19,583 nucleotides of DNA. Source: CAYGZM01 sp964354365. GTDB lineage: Bacteria; Planctomycetota; Phycisphaerae; Sedimentisphaerales; Anaerobacaceae. The stretch lies in NCBI GenBank assembly GCA_964354365.1, contig CAYGZM010000065.1:1-19583 (forward strand), given 5' to 3'. Below the pieces are notes generated by a model that worked only from the letters and a program-made list of their open reading frames with translations, was not told the origin of the DNA and did no database searches. This document shows, one piece after another, positions 1-8,400 of the stretch. A program made the position numbers and the translations under genes. Position 1 is the stretch's first letter, and every line of letters starts with the position of its first letter.

Positions 1-243
1 TGCGGGAGGGAATTTTCCTATTTTTGAAAAAAGTTGTGGCAAAAACGCGCACTTTGCTGGATAATAGTATGTGTGTAAGCCGTACAGTTAAGGGCGGGAG
101 TATGAATTGGGATTTGTGGCATTTCTTGCGACGTTCCGAATCAAATGCGGGGGAGGTGTGTGCCTGTGTGGAGAGGGTCTGCCCAGCCGGAGGGATCGCA
201 AGTGACAGGCGGGTTGTGCCCGATAGGGAAGGCCGGTGAAGTT
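1..243. other. Leading stretch with no supported gene
   Basis: This segment lies upstream of the 6-phosphogluconolactonase gene. Short open frames exist, but none shows a recognisable domain, signal peptide or convincing ribosome site. A GATAAT hexamer at 60-65 could be part of a promoter, but no well-spaced -35 partner is visible, so I do not call one. It may be a leader or the far end of a neighbouring transcription unit. Confidence 0.4.
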
Positions 244-999
244 ATGGAGACTACTGCCAAATACCAACCGAGACTTGAGATTGCGTCCGATGCCGAGAGC
301 CTTGCGCATAAGAGCGTTGAGGTTTTCGTGAGGGATGCGCAAAAAGCGATTAGCTTCAAGAACGTATTCAACGTGGCGGTATCGGGGGGGCATACGCCGA
401 GACGATTCTTTGAGCTGCTTGCGGAGGTTCCGCGCGCGCGGTCTCTTGCGTGGGAGAAGATACAGTTGTTCTGGGTGGACGAGCGATATGTCCCCCCGGA
501 TTCGCAGTGGAGCAACTACAGGCTGGCGGCTGAGACTTTTCTTGAAAAAGTCGGGATTCCGGAGTTTAACATTCATCGGATTCCGACCGAGTATGGTGAT
601 TTCGGAGTAGCGGCCCGCTCGTACGAGGAGACGATTCGACGGGTGCTTGGCGCGAAAAGGGGGGAGATTCCCGAATTCGATCTGATTATGCTTGGGATGG
701 GCGCTGACGGGCATATTGGGTCGCTGTTTCCGGATAGCTACGCCTGCTTCGATACGACGGACCTTGCGTGCGTTGTTTATGTTCTTGACGAGAAGCTGAA
801 CCGCATAACGCTGACACACCCGGTGCTGTGTGCGGCGTCACACATTGCGGTATTGGTGTGCGGGGAGGAGAAGGCGAGGATTCTAAGAGAGGTCTTCACA
901 AGCGAGCCGGATGAGGTCCGCTATCCCGTTCATGCGCTCTGGCCGATCCTCGACAAAGTGACATGGCTGATCGACCGCGACGCCGCAAAGGCCATGTGA
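244..999 (+). CDS. pgl: 6-phosphogluconolactonase
   Basis: It is predicted to hydrolyse 6-phosphogluconolactone to 6-phosphogluconate, the second step of the oxidative pentose phosphate pathway, in the cytoplasm. The 251-residue product matches the usual bacterial length. It shows the family's sugar-phosphate motif VSGGHTPRRFFELL (about residues 46-59), the FWVDERYVP segment (76-84) with the following SNYRLA, and the signature LGMGADGHIGSLFP (150-163). The start at 244 is chosen because GGTGAAG lies just upstream and the family N-terminus fits. An in-frame ATG at 145 would add 33 residues with no family match. The gene stands alone in its orientation as far as the window shows. No zwf or gnd is visible beside it. 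Confidence 0.93.
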   Translation: METTAKYQPRLEIASDAESLAHKSVEVFVRDAQKAISFKNVFNVAVSGGHTPRRFFELLAEVPRARSLAWEKIQLFWVDERYVPPDSQWSNYRLAAETFLEKVGIPEFNIHRIPTEYGDFGVAARSYEETIRRVLGAKRGEIPEFDLIMLGMGADGHIGSLFPDSYACFDTTDLACVVYVLDEKLNRITLTHPVLCAASHIAVLVCGEEKARILREVFTSEPDEVRYPVHALWPILDKVTWLIDRDAAKAM

Positions 1000-1027
1000 G
1001 TGCAGCGGGCCGGGGCAAAGGGCCGGC

Positions 1028-1105
1028 GGGGGACGATTAGGGAACGGTTCGGCAGCAGACGGCAACAGCACGCCCGTGCTGGTTCTTGGGTGCCAGGAGG
1101 CTCAA
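1028..1105 (+). pseudogene. RCC1-repeat relic
   Basis: Read in the frame starting at 1028, this stretch gives GRLGNGSAADGNSTPVLVLG from 1031 onward, followed by CQEAQ. This closely resembles an RCC1 blade end in the intact protein at 1920-4970, whose residues 355-371 read GRLGNGTYNDSNVPVLV. By eye about 13 of 23 positions agree, with one gap. The frame has no start of its own. Upstream it runs into pgl in a different frame, and downstream the similarity fades before a stop at 1160-1162. I read it as a decayed fragment of an RCC1-repeat gene. The CAGCACG/CGTGCTG inverted repeat at 1066-1081 lies inside it and is probably incidental. The call rests on short similarity only. Confidence 0.45.
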
Positions 1106-1133
1106 AAAAGATGCGTGTTTCAACGGATTTTTG

Positions 1134-1163
1134 TTGAGTTGTTAGAGGGGAATTTGGTATAAT
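1134..1163 (+). promoter_or_regulatory. Probable sigma-70-type promoter with extended -10
   Basis: The hexamer TTGAGT (1134-1139) is followed after 18 bases by a perfect TATAAT (1158-1163), preceded by TGG, which is an extended -10 element. It would start transcription near 1170 and give a leader of about 70 bases before the PEP-CTERM gene at 1241. Confidence 0.6.
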
Positions 1164-1186
1164 GGTTGAGTGAAGGTGCGGCGGAG

Positions 1187-1196
1187 ACAGCGCTGT
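1187..1196. repeat. 10-bp perfect palindrome in the leader
   Basis: ACAGCGCTGT is a perfect palindrome about 20 bases downstream of the predicted transcription start for the PEP-CTERM gene. Its position would suit an operator, but no bound protein can be inferred and palindromes of this length occur by chance. Confidence 0.25.
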
Positions 1197-1240
1197 GAGG
1201 TTATCATATATTTATCACACTCTTTTGAAAGGGACGGGAA

Positions 1241-1975
1241 ATGAAACGGAAAAGGAAAATCATATTTCTGGTGATAGCTATTTTATGTGGGGTGGCTTTC
1301 TCCACAACGCCGACTGAAGCAACACTCATAACGATAGAGATTCAAGCTGTGGTGGACAGCGTATCGGACGAAAGAAACTATCTGGAAGGAAATATTAAAG
1401 TCGGTGATATCATAACTGGCTTCTACAGTTATGATTCTTCCACTCCAGATAGAAATCCATCTCCAGCAGTAGGGCATTACTGGCACTATGACACACCAGC
1501 GGGGATATCATTGTCTGTTGGAGGTTTTAACTTTCAAAGTGACTCTGGTAATGTGCAATTTCTCATAGGTGTTGGTAATGACGGACCATCGGGAAATGAC
1601 GTCTACTGGCTTACTAGTTATGAGAATTTGGCTCTTGCTAACGGTACGTTAGTGGATAGCATCGGATGGCAGTTGGAGGACGATACAGGTCGCGCTCTTT
1701 GGAGCGATGTGCTGCTATTGACTGCTCCGCCCCTAGGCGATTGGCAGTCAAATCATCTACGGCTACACGGACAGAGAGGGGGGTATATTATCGACGCCCA
1801 TGTAACGTCCGCTATACCGGAGCCGGAAACAATATTGCTATTTGGGATAGGCGGAGTGCTCCTTGTGGGAAGAAATTTAGTAAAAAAGGATATAACACAC
1901 TTTTCAGGGAGGAAACAAAATGTCAACACACAAGCACGCTCTTGTTATCGGAGGTTTAATTACTCTTATCGGTAA
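1241..1975 (+). CDS. PEP-CTERM sorting-signal secreted protein
   Basis: This exported protein of unknown function appears destined for exosortase-type sorting to the surface. Residues 1-28 form a Sec signal peptide (basic MKRKRK, hydrophobic core, cleavage likely near TEA). A beta-rich middle of about 160 residues follows, with no domain I recognise. The tripartite PEP-CTERM tail is clear: PEP at 193-195, a hydrophobic stretch at 198-209, then basic RNLVKK. Such proteins normally end here. This frame instead continues about 28 residues and overlaps the next gene by 56 bases. Removing one A from the six-A run at 1882-1887 would end the protein as VKRI with a stop at 1893-1895, 24 bases before the next ATG. 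The ribosome site is GGGA in AAGGGACGGGAA just before 1241. The gene is visibly richer in A and T than pgl. Exosortase must be encoded elsewhere. Confidence 0.82.
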   Translation: MKRKRKIIFLVIAILCGVAFSTTPTEATLITIEIQAVVDSVSDERNYLEGNIKVGDIITGFYSYDSSTPDRNPSPAVGHYWHYDTPAGISLSVGGFNFQSDSGNVQFLIGVGNDGPSGNDVYWLTSYENLALANGTLVDSIGWQLEDDTGRALWSDVLLLTAPPLGDWQSNHLRLHGQRGGYIIDAHVTSAIPEPETILLFGIGGVLLVGRNLVKKDITHFSGRKQNVNTQARSCYRRFNYSYR

Positions 1976-4970
1976 CGGCTCGTCTTTCGGCGGGTGGAAA
2001 GACAACGCAAAGGGTATAGACATCTCCGGCGGTGAAGACCACACTCTTGTCCTTACCGCCAACAAATGGCCCTGGGCCTGCGGTGACAATGGGTGGTACC
2101 AACTTGGCATCGGTAATAACCAAGACCAGAAGGTGCTCCTAAGAGTTCTCAAAGGCGATACGTATTCTACTTCAGATTACCTCGAGAATATCGATGATCT
2201 CGATGCAGGATGGAGACATTCATTGGCTTTAGACGTCAATGGTATGGTCTGGGCTTGGGGCGATAATGAACAAGGCGGTCTCGGTAACGATGGATTTGGG
2301 CAGTACCAGGATGAACCAGTGCAGGTTCACGATGGTGAAATGAATACGGCATCAGGGTATCTCGAATACATCGTTGCGATTTCCGCAGGTCGGAGTGGGC
2401 GTCATTCTTTGGCTGTGGATGCGAATGGTTATGCTTATGCGTGGGGATATAACAAGTATGGGCAGTGCGGGAATGATGTGAATGACTCCAACGAATGGAC
2501 GCCCGTATATGTCCATCAGGGGGCGCAGGCGGATGATCCGAACGACGCGAATGAGTACCTCAAGCATATTGTGGATATCTGCGCGGGATCGGACCAGTCT
2601 ATCGCTTTGGAAAACGATGACCCCAGCGACCCGAATTTCAACGGGTGCGTCTATACCTGGGGAACCAACATGTGGGGGGACGATGAGTACGAGGAATTGG
2701 TTGGTATTGCCGATGGCTGGGGGCTGTTGGGTAATGCCTCCGATGTGAATTTCAGTCACACGCCGGTAAGAGTTTTGTCGGGTGAGCAAGACGTCGGCAA
2801 TCCCAATTCGTTTTTGAAGCACATCGTTGCGGTCAGCGCCGGGTGGAATCACTGCATGGCACTGGAGAACGACGATCCGTGGGATCCCAATTTGAACGGG
2901 CGCGTCTTTACGTGGGGGCATAACGGGCCCGGGTGGGGCGGCGGGGATACCGCTGCAGAGTGGGAGAGGTCTGTCGGCGGCCGCCTTGGGAACGGCACAT
3001 ACAACGACAGCAATGTGCCCGTACTTGTGCTTTCGGGAGAGCAGGACCCGGGTGATCCGAATTCGCCTTTGGAGCACATTACTGCGATATCCGCTGGGGA
3101 GGGTCATTCGATGGCGCTGGATGACAATGGTAATGTCTATACCTGGGGCGACAATCAATACGGCCAGTTGGGCAATGGGCGCAACGATCCGTGCAGCGCC
3201 CCGGTAAGAGTTATAGCGGGGATGCAGAACCGTGAGGACCCGAACTCACCGCTTTCGGGGATTGTTGCGATTTCGGCAGGACATTGGCACAGTCTTGCTA
3301 TTGACTGCAACGGCGTTGTATGGGTATGGGGCAAGACAAAGGACGGCCGGCTCGGGCTGGCGGATATGGCATACGCGGATCCGTGTGTTTGTGCCGTGCC
3401 GCATCGAATACCGGTTGTCTATAATGATACACAGGGGACGTTTCGGTTTGCGATACAGGATGCGATTGACGATGCCAACGACGCGGGGGATGTACTGGAG
3501 GCCTCGCCGGGGACCTATTTTGAAGACGTTAATTTCCTGAGCAAATCGATAGTATTGAGAAGCGCCGATCCGAATAATCCCGACGTCGTTGACGATACGG
3601 TTATCCAAGGATCGGGCAGCGACTATATTCCAGCACTGGAATTCCCGGCCAGTTGTAATTCAACACTAACCGGGTTTACGATTGCGAACGATGATTACGG
3701 GATAAAATGTGATTCATCTTCTCCAACTATCAGTAACAGCGTTATCGCCAATTGCGCGGGTCATGGTTTATATTGCCTGGGCAATTCCGCAGTTGAGGTC
3801 AAAAACTGTACGATTTCAGGTAATGGCGGTAGTGTAAGCCCAAATGAAGATGGCATAAATTGCAGCAGTTCTGAGATAACCCTGAGCAATTGCCTTATTA
3901 CCGAAAATGCCGGGAATGGCATTTACTGCAATGGATCCAGCCTTAGGATAACTAATTCTATGATTCAGAACAACGAGTGCTACGGGATATGCTTGAATGG
4001 TTCTTCGGTCGATATCACAAAGTCCATTATCCGGGAGAACGGTTCAGACAGTAGTGCAGCCTTCTGTGGGGTATACTGCGGTGACGCAGGCACCACAGCC
4101 CTAAGCATAACAAACAACTGGATATGCCGGAATGGGAGCGGAGCTGACGGGTCCGGGATATATTTGAACAGCGGGTACGTAGAGTTGGAAAATGTGGTTA
4201 TCCGGCATAACACTATCGCCAATAACGCCGGCTACGGGATCGAGACCGCGGGTATCCCGGACATTAACAACTGCATCATCTGGGGCAACGGAAGCGGTAG
4301 TTTGCAATACAACGACTATAATGTGACTTATTCGTGCGTCGAAGGCGGGTACACGGGGCCGGGCAATATCGAAAGCGATCCGTGCTTTATTGATGCGGAT
4401 GCGAATGATTTTCACTTGGCCTCCAATTCGCCGTGCATTGATTCTGGCGATCCTGCTTTTGAGGCCGAGCCGAATGAGACGGATATCGACGGTAATCTTC
4501 GTGTGATAGGAGAGGAGGTCGATATGGGGGCGGATGAGTTTTGGGCGACGGACTTTAGTAGGGACGGGCTTGTGAATTTTGTCGATTATGCGATGCTCGC
4601 GGCTGCATGGCACACCGAACCCAATGACGCCAACTACAACGATGATTGTGACTTACAGGACAACAACAATATCGATTTCAACGATCTTGGATTGTTCTGC
4701 GAAGAATGGCTGTTGAACGCGGACTTGCATCCGGGGCCGATGCCGTTGATGGACGGCCGGGGTGGCGCAGGAATGGTTGAGGGATTGGGTCTTGACGCCG
4801 GCCTTTCCGCGGTTGCCAGTGCTGAGCGAGAGCCTGCTGTTGCCGAGCCGGTCGATATTGAAGCCATTATGAAGTGGCTTGCGGAGATATGGCTCGATCC
4901 GGACGTGCAAAAGAGTATTGACGAGGAGAAGTTTCTGAAGGTTTATGAATCCCTGAAGCAATTGGAGTAG
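1920..4970 (+). CDS. RCC1 propeller / beta-helix / dockerin-like secreted protein
   Basis: This 1016-residue protein is probably exported and surface-associated. Function is unknown; an adhesin, scaffold or carbohydrate-binding role is plausible. A weak signal peptide (about 1-25) precedes seven RCC1 repeats (about 35-500), each with a HSLALD-type strand, a TWGDN-type strand and a GQLG-type turn. Seven blades is the number that closes a canonical RCC1 propeller. Residues about 505-815 form a right-handed parallel beta-helix with N-rich coils (for example NCTISGNGG, NCLITENAGNG). The helix ends in a choice-of-anchor-like segment (SPCIDSGDP to VDMGADEF). Two EF-hand-like loops, DFSRDGLVNFVDY and DLQDNNNIDFNDL, make a dockerin-like module (about 878-933). 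A charged helical tail ends the protein. AGGGAGG, 8 bases before the ATG, supports the start. Its stop lies only 7 bases from the convergent LysM gene. Confidence 0.88.
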   Translation: MSTHKHALVIGGLITLIGNGSSFGGWKDNAKGIDISGGEDHTLVLTANKWPWACGDNGWYQLGIGNNQDQKVLLRVLKGDTYSTSDYLENIDDLDAGWRHSLALDVNGMVWAWGDNEQGGLGNDGFGQYQDEPVQVHDGEMNTASGYLEYIVAISAGRSGRHSLAVDANGYAYAWGYNKYGQCGNDVNDSNEWTPVYVHQGAQADDPNDANEYLKHIVDICAGSDQSIALENDDPSDPNFNGCVYTWGTNMWGDDEYEELVGIADGWGLLGNASDVNFSHTPVRVLSGEQDVGNPNSFLKHIVAVSAGWNHCMALENDDPWDPNLNGRVFTWGHNGPGWGGGDTAAEWERSVGGRLGNGTYNDSNVPVLVLSGEQDPGDPNSPLEHITAISAGEGHSMALDDNGNVYTWGDNQYGQLGNGRNDPCSAPVRVIAGMQNREDPNSPLSGIVAISAGHWHSLAIDCNGVVWVWGKTKDGRLGLADMAYADPCVCAVPHRIPVVYNDTQGTFRFAIQDAIDDANDAGDVLEASPGTYFEDVNFLSKSIVLRSADPNNPDVVDDTVIQGSGSDYIPALEFPASCNSTLTGFTIANDDYGIKCDSSSPTISNSVIANCAGHGLYCLGNSAVEVKNCTISGNGGSVSPNEDGINCSSSEITLSNCLITENAGNGIYCNGSSLRITNSMIQNNECYGICLNGSSVDITKSIIRENGSDSSAAFCGVYCGDAGTTALSITNNWICRNGSGADGSGIYLNSGYVELENVVIRHNTIANNAGYGIETAGIPDINNCIIWGNGSGSLQYNDYNVTYSCVEGGYTGPGNIESDPCFIDADANDFHLASNSPCIDSGDPAFEAEPNETDIDGNLRVIGEEVDMGADEFWATDFSRDGLVNFVDYAMLAAAWHTEPNDANYNDDCDLQDNNNIDFNDLGLFCEEWLLNADLHPGPMPLMDGRGGAGMVEGLGLDAGLSAVASAEREPAVAEPVDIEAIMKWLAEIWLDPDVQKSIDEEKFLKVYESLKQLE

Positions 4971-4977
4971 CAGGGGT

Positions 4978-5388
4978 TTATTCCGGTAGGATGAGTTTTG
5001 TACCGGGGCGGAGGGCGTTTGGGTTGGTAACAACGTTGCGGTTTGCGTTGTAGATTTTTTGCCATTTTGCGGGTGAGCCGTAGTATTGGCGTGCGACGTC
5101 CGAGAGGGTCTCTGTCTTTCGGACGATGTGGAATTTCCCGGTTGGTGTTTTCTCAGTCTGCTCGTAGGCAGTCCAATCGCGAGTGCCTGGGTCTTCGGGC
5201 GGTGATTCGTGCGGTGCGGCGGACCGGGGCGTATAGATTGAATCGGGGGCGGCAGGGGTTTGGCTGGGATGGACGCTGCGAGGGCGCAGGCGTTTGAAGC
5301 TTAGAGCGGGGCGTGTGGCCAGGTATATCGTCGCGGCGATTACAACCACCATGCCCGAAATCAATCCTATCTTAAAGTCTCTGTGCAT
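4978..5388 (-). CDS. LysM-domain membrane-anchored protein
   Basis: The 136-residue protein has one N-terminal membrane segment (about 7-25) or uncleaved signal anchor. A proline/serine-rich linker (about 35-82) follows, then a single C-terminal LysM domain (about 85-136) with the typical FHIVRKTETLSDVARQYYG opening and LRPGTKLILPE ending. LysM domains bind N-acetylglucosamine-containing glycans such as peptidoglycan, so it probably sits in the inner membrane facing the wall. It is the last gene of the probable operon, 66 bases downstream of secDF. No strong ribosome site precedes the ATG. No enzymatic domain is present, so it may be an adaptor or anchoring protein. Confidence 0.85.
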   Translation of the reverse strand: MHRDFKIGLISGMVVVIAATIYLATRPALSFKRLRPRSVHPSQTPAAPDSIYTPRSAAPHESPPEDPGTRDWTAYEQTEKTPTGKFHIVRKTETLSDVARQYYGSPAKWQKIYNANRNVVTNPNALRPGTKLILPE

Positions 5389-5454
5389 CTGTGCCGACCA
5401 CAGCCGCCGGGGGAGCCAGGCGCTTTGGGATTCAAGGCGGTAAAAGCGGATTCC

Positions 5455-8400
5455 TTACTTCGTTATCGCCGGCGTTCGGCTTCTTTGTCTTTCCGTTTTG
5501 GCTTTTACACGCAGCAACAATACAGGGGCGGATATTGCTATCGATGAATAGGTCCCTTCGATGATGCCGAAGAGCATGGCAAAGTTAAAGCCCCGCAGCT
5601 CCTTGCCTCCGAATATGTACATTATCGCAACCACCATAATAGTGGTCATACCTGTAAGCAGGGTCCTCGAAAGGGTCTCATTGATGCTGTTGTTGATGAT
5701 CTGGGGCGTCAGGACGGCGCCCTTGCGGCGGTTCTCTCGAATGCGGTCATACACCACGATTGTATCGTTGATTGAATATCCGAGCAGCGTCAGGAAGGCT
5801 GCTATCATGGCCAGGTCAATTTTGAAATCTCCGATGAGGAGCGCCCGGCCTATTGATGTTGTGGCGACATAAGTGCAGGCGGCGACGATTCCGACATTAA
5901 CGCAGGTATCATGAAACAACGTTATTACTGCGCCGAAGCCGAAACGGAAATCTCCGAAACGAACCCAGATGTAAATTAACATCGCAATCAACGACAAGAC
6001 TATGGCAATCTTCGCTTTGGTTTTTGCCTCCTCACCGACCGAAGGGTCAAATTGTCTTACGTGGGGCAGAGAGGTTTCGAGCTGTCCGGCAGCGAGGACC
6101 TTGGTTTTTTCGTTGCCGGCAAACTGCGTCCACTCTTCGTCGGACAACTGTCGAAGTGCGGCTTCCGGCTCAGCGCTGACATAGACGAACGACTGCAATT
6201 GTTGATTCGGGTCGGCGATTGGGCTGAGGTCGGGAGCGAGGATTTTGTAGGGATAGCGTGGGAGATTCTGAGTATCGGGCTTGAACCACAGCGCGGCGAA
6301 TCTCTGCTCTATATTGGCGGCAGTCGCGGCTTTTTCGAGCTTGCACGAGATTACCGCGCCGCCGATGAATTCGTCAAGCTCGGGATGAGATTCAACCGTT
6401 GTGGCAGATACTTTCTCAACCGACGTTACATTCGGTATCAGGTTCTGCTCGATTTCCAACTCGTTTTCAAAAGCCTTCAGCACCGCATTGTTGACGGTTT
6501 CCTCAAGCTTGGGTTCGGAGATAGCCGCGCCGGGAAGCGCCTTTGTCAATACTTCTTTAACCAGAGCCTGATTTGACTGACTGGTTGTAATAACAAACTT
6601 CGAGGGATCCTTATCATCCTGCGTTACGAGCAAATTAGTCAATTCCGACAAGAACTGGGGCTGATTTTGCGTTGTCCTGACGGCGGCGGTCAAATCGGAT
6701 GCCGTATGTTGCTCCGTCGGCGGGAAAGCAGCCTCAACAATTACCTTGTTTGTGGCGATGGTGTTTATTTCATACCGTTTATATATTTTCTCTCCGCCGG
6801 GCGTTTGTCCGATTTCGGCTCCAATACTATAGATGTTCGCCGATGCGAGGAAGGGGCGGATTCTGTTTTCCACGTCCTGCCTGGTGAGTCTGACTCCCTC
6901 CTTGAAGATAGGCTCGATGCTTGAGCCGCCCGTGAATTCGATGTCATATTTACTGTTTTTTGTGTCATCCCTTGTCAGGAATATGATTATACCTCCAATA
7001 GTGAGGATGGCGGACAAGGTGAAGAAAATGGGTCTTAAGGCCATCCAGTTTATGTTCGGCTTACGTATGAGGTGGAGCATGACGAGGCGCTCTTTGATAA
7101 TTCCTTTGCTGATGAGTAAATCGAAGATTAATCGAGTTACGACCAGGGCGGTGAACAAGCTTGACGCCAGGCCGAGCATGAGCACGAGGGCAAAGCCCTT
7201 TATTTCTTCCGAGCCAACCCAATAAAGGATCGCAGCGGTCATTATTGTAGTAATATTGGAGTCGAAAATGGCGCTGAAGGCTTTCTTGTAGCCGTTCTGG
7301 ATGGCCATTCTAAGAGAACCGCCTCGCTGCTGTTCCTCGCGGATTCTCTCAAAGATAAGGACGTTGGCGTCAACGCTCATTCCGATGGTGAGTATTGTTC
7401 CGGCGATTCCCGGCAAGGTGAAGGTGGCCTCAAGCGCCGCCATTATTGCCAGTGTGAACAACAGGTTCATTAGCAGGGCGACGTCAGCGATTGCTCCGCC
7501 AAGGGTGTAGTAGGTCGCCATGGACAGGATGACTGCGGCCAGGCCTATCAAGCCTGATTTGATGCCTTTATCGCGATTGTCGGCGCCGATCGAGGGGCCG
7601 ATCGTTCTTTCTGCAATGGGCTGCTCGATGAGCATCGCGGGCAGTGAGCCGGCATTGAGCTTGTCGATCATATTTGCCTGGTCGGTTTCGGTGAAGGTGC
7701 CGGTAATTATTCCCTGGCGGCGTATCCTTGATTCGATGTTTGGCGCGGATATCGCAATACCGTCGAGGAGGATACAGAGAGGCCGGCCGATGTTTTCCGA
7801 GGTGAGTTTTGCGAAGAGGTTTCCACCCCTTTCGTCCAGCACAAAACTGATGGCTCTTCGTCCGTACTGGTCTTGTCCCTGCGAGGCCTTTTCGAGCTTC
7901 CACTTTTTCTCGCCCGCGCCCTGGGGCATGATTTGATCAGGCTTGTTGCTTGCGAGGACATACGTTTTGTTGCCGAACGTGCCGGTTATTGAGGGGCGTT
8001 TTTGTTCGTCCGCCGCTCTCCATATTTGGCCGGTTTCGACTTCGCACCAGATATATTTGTTGTCGGATGCGTATTTGGGTCCTTTTTCTTTGAGGGAATC
8101 GACATATCCGGCCATCAGGTCGGGGTCCGATTGGGGATTGGCGGCTGTGGGAAGGACCCTGAATTCGAGTATTCCGGCGCCCGTGAGCATTCTCTGGAGG
8201 TCTTTGGGGTCGTCGAGCCTGCCTTTGAACGGGCGATAGTCATCAAAGGCAGCGACGACTTTATCAATCTGAACGGCCCGGTCGGGGAACTCTGTCTTGA
8301 GCTTCTCAACGGCTTCCCGCCGGTTTGAGGACTTCGGCGGCAAGTCGAGGCATCGGGCGATCTGGTCTTCGCTGAGGTTGAGCTTGTCGATCTGCCTTTT

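Noticed and set aside
88..819. Long minus-strand frame of 243 codons
   Set aside because: It lies opposite pgl, lacks any domain or ribosome site and is explained by the codon bias of the real gene.
1066..1081. CAGCACG/CGTGCTG hairpin as a pgl terminator
   Set aside because: No T-run follows on either strand, the loop is very short, and the bases fall in the RCC1 relic, where they read as repeat codons.
2352..3158. 268-codon minus-strand frame opposite the RCC1 repeats
   Set aside because: Its repetitive look mirrors the RCC1 repeats on the other strand; no motif or start signal.
6052..6576. Plus-strand frames opposite secDF
   Set aside because: Several frames of 60-174 codons are antisense to a clear SecDF and show no family motifs.
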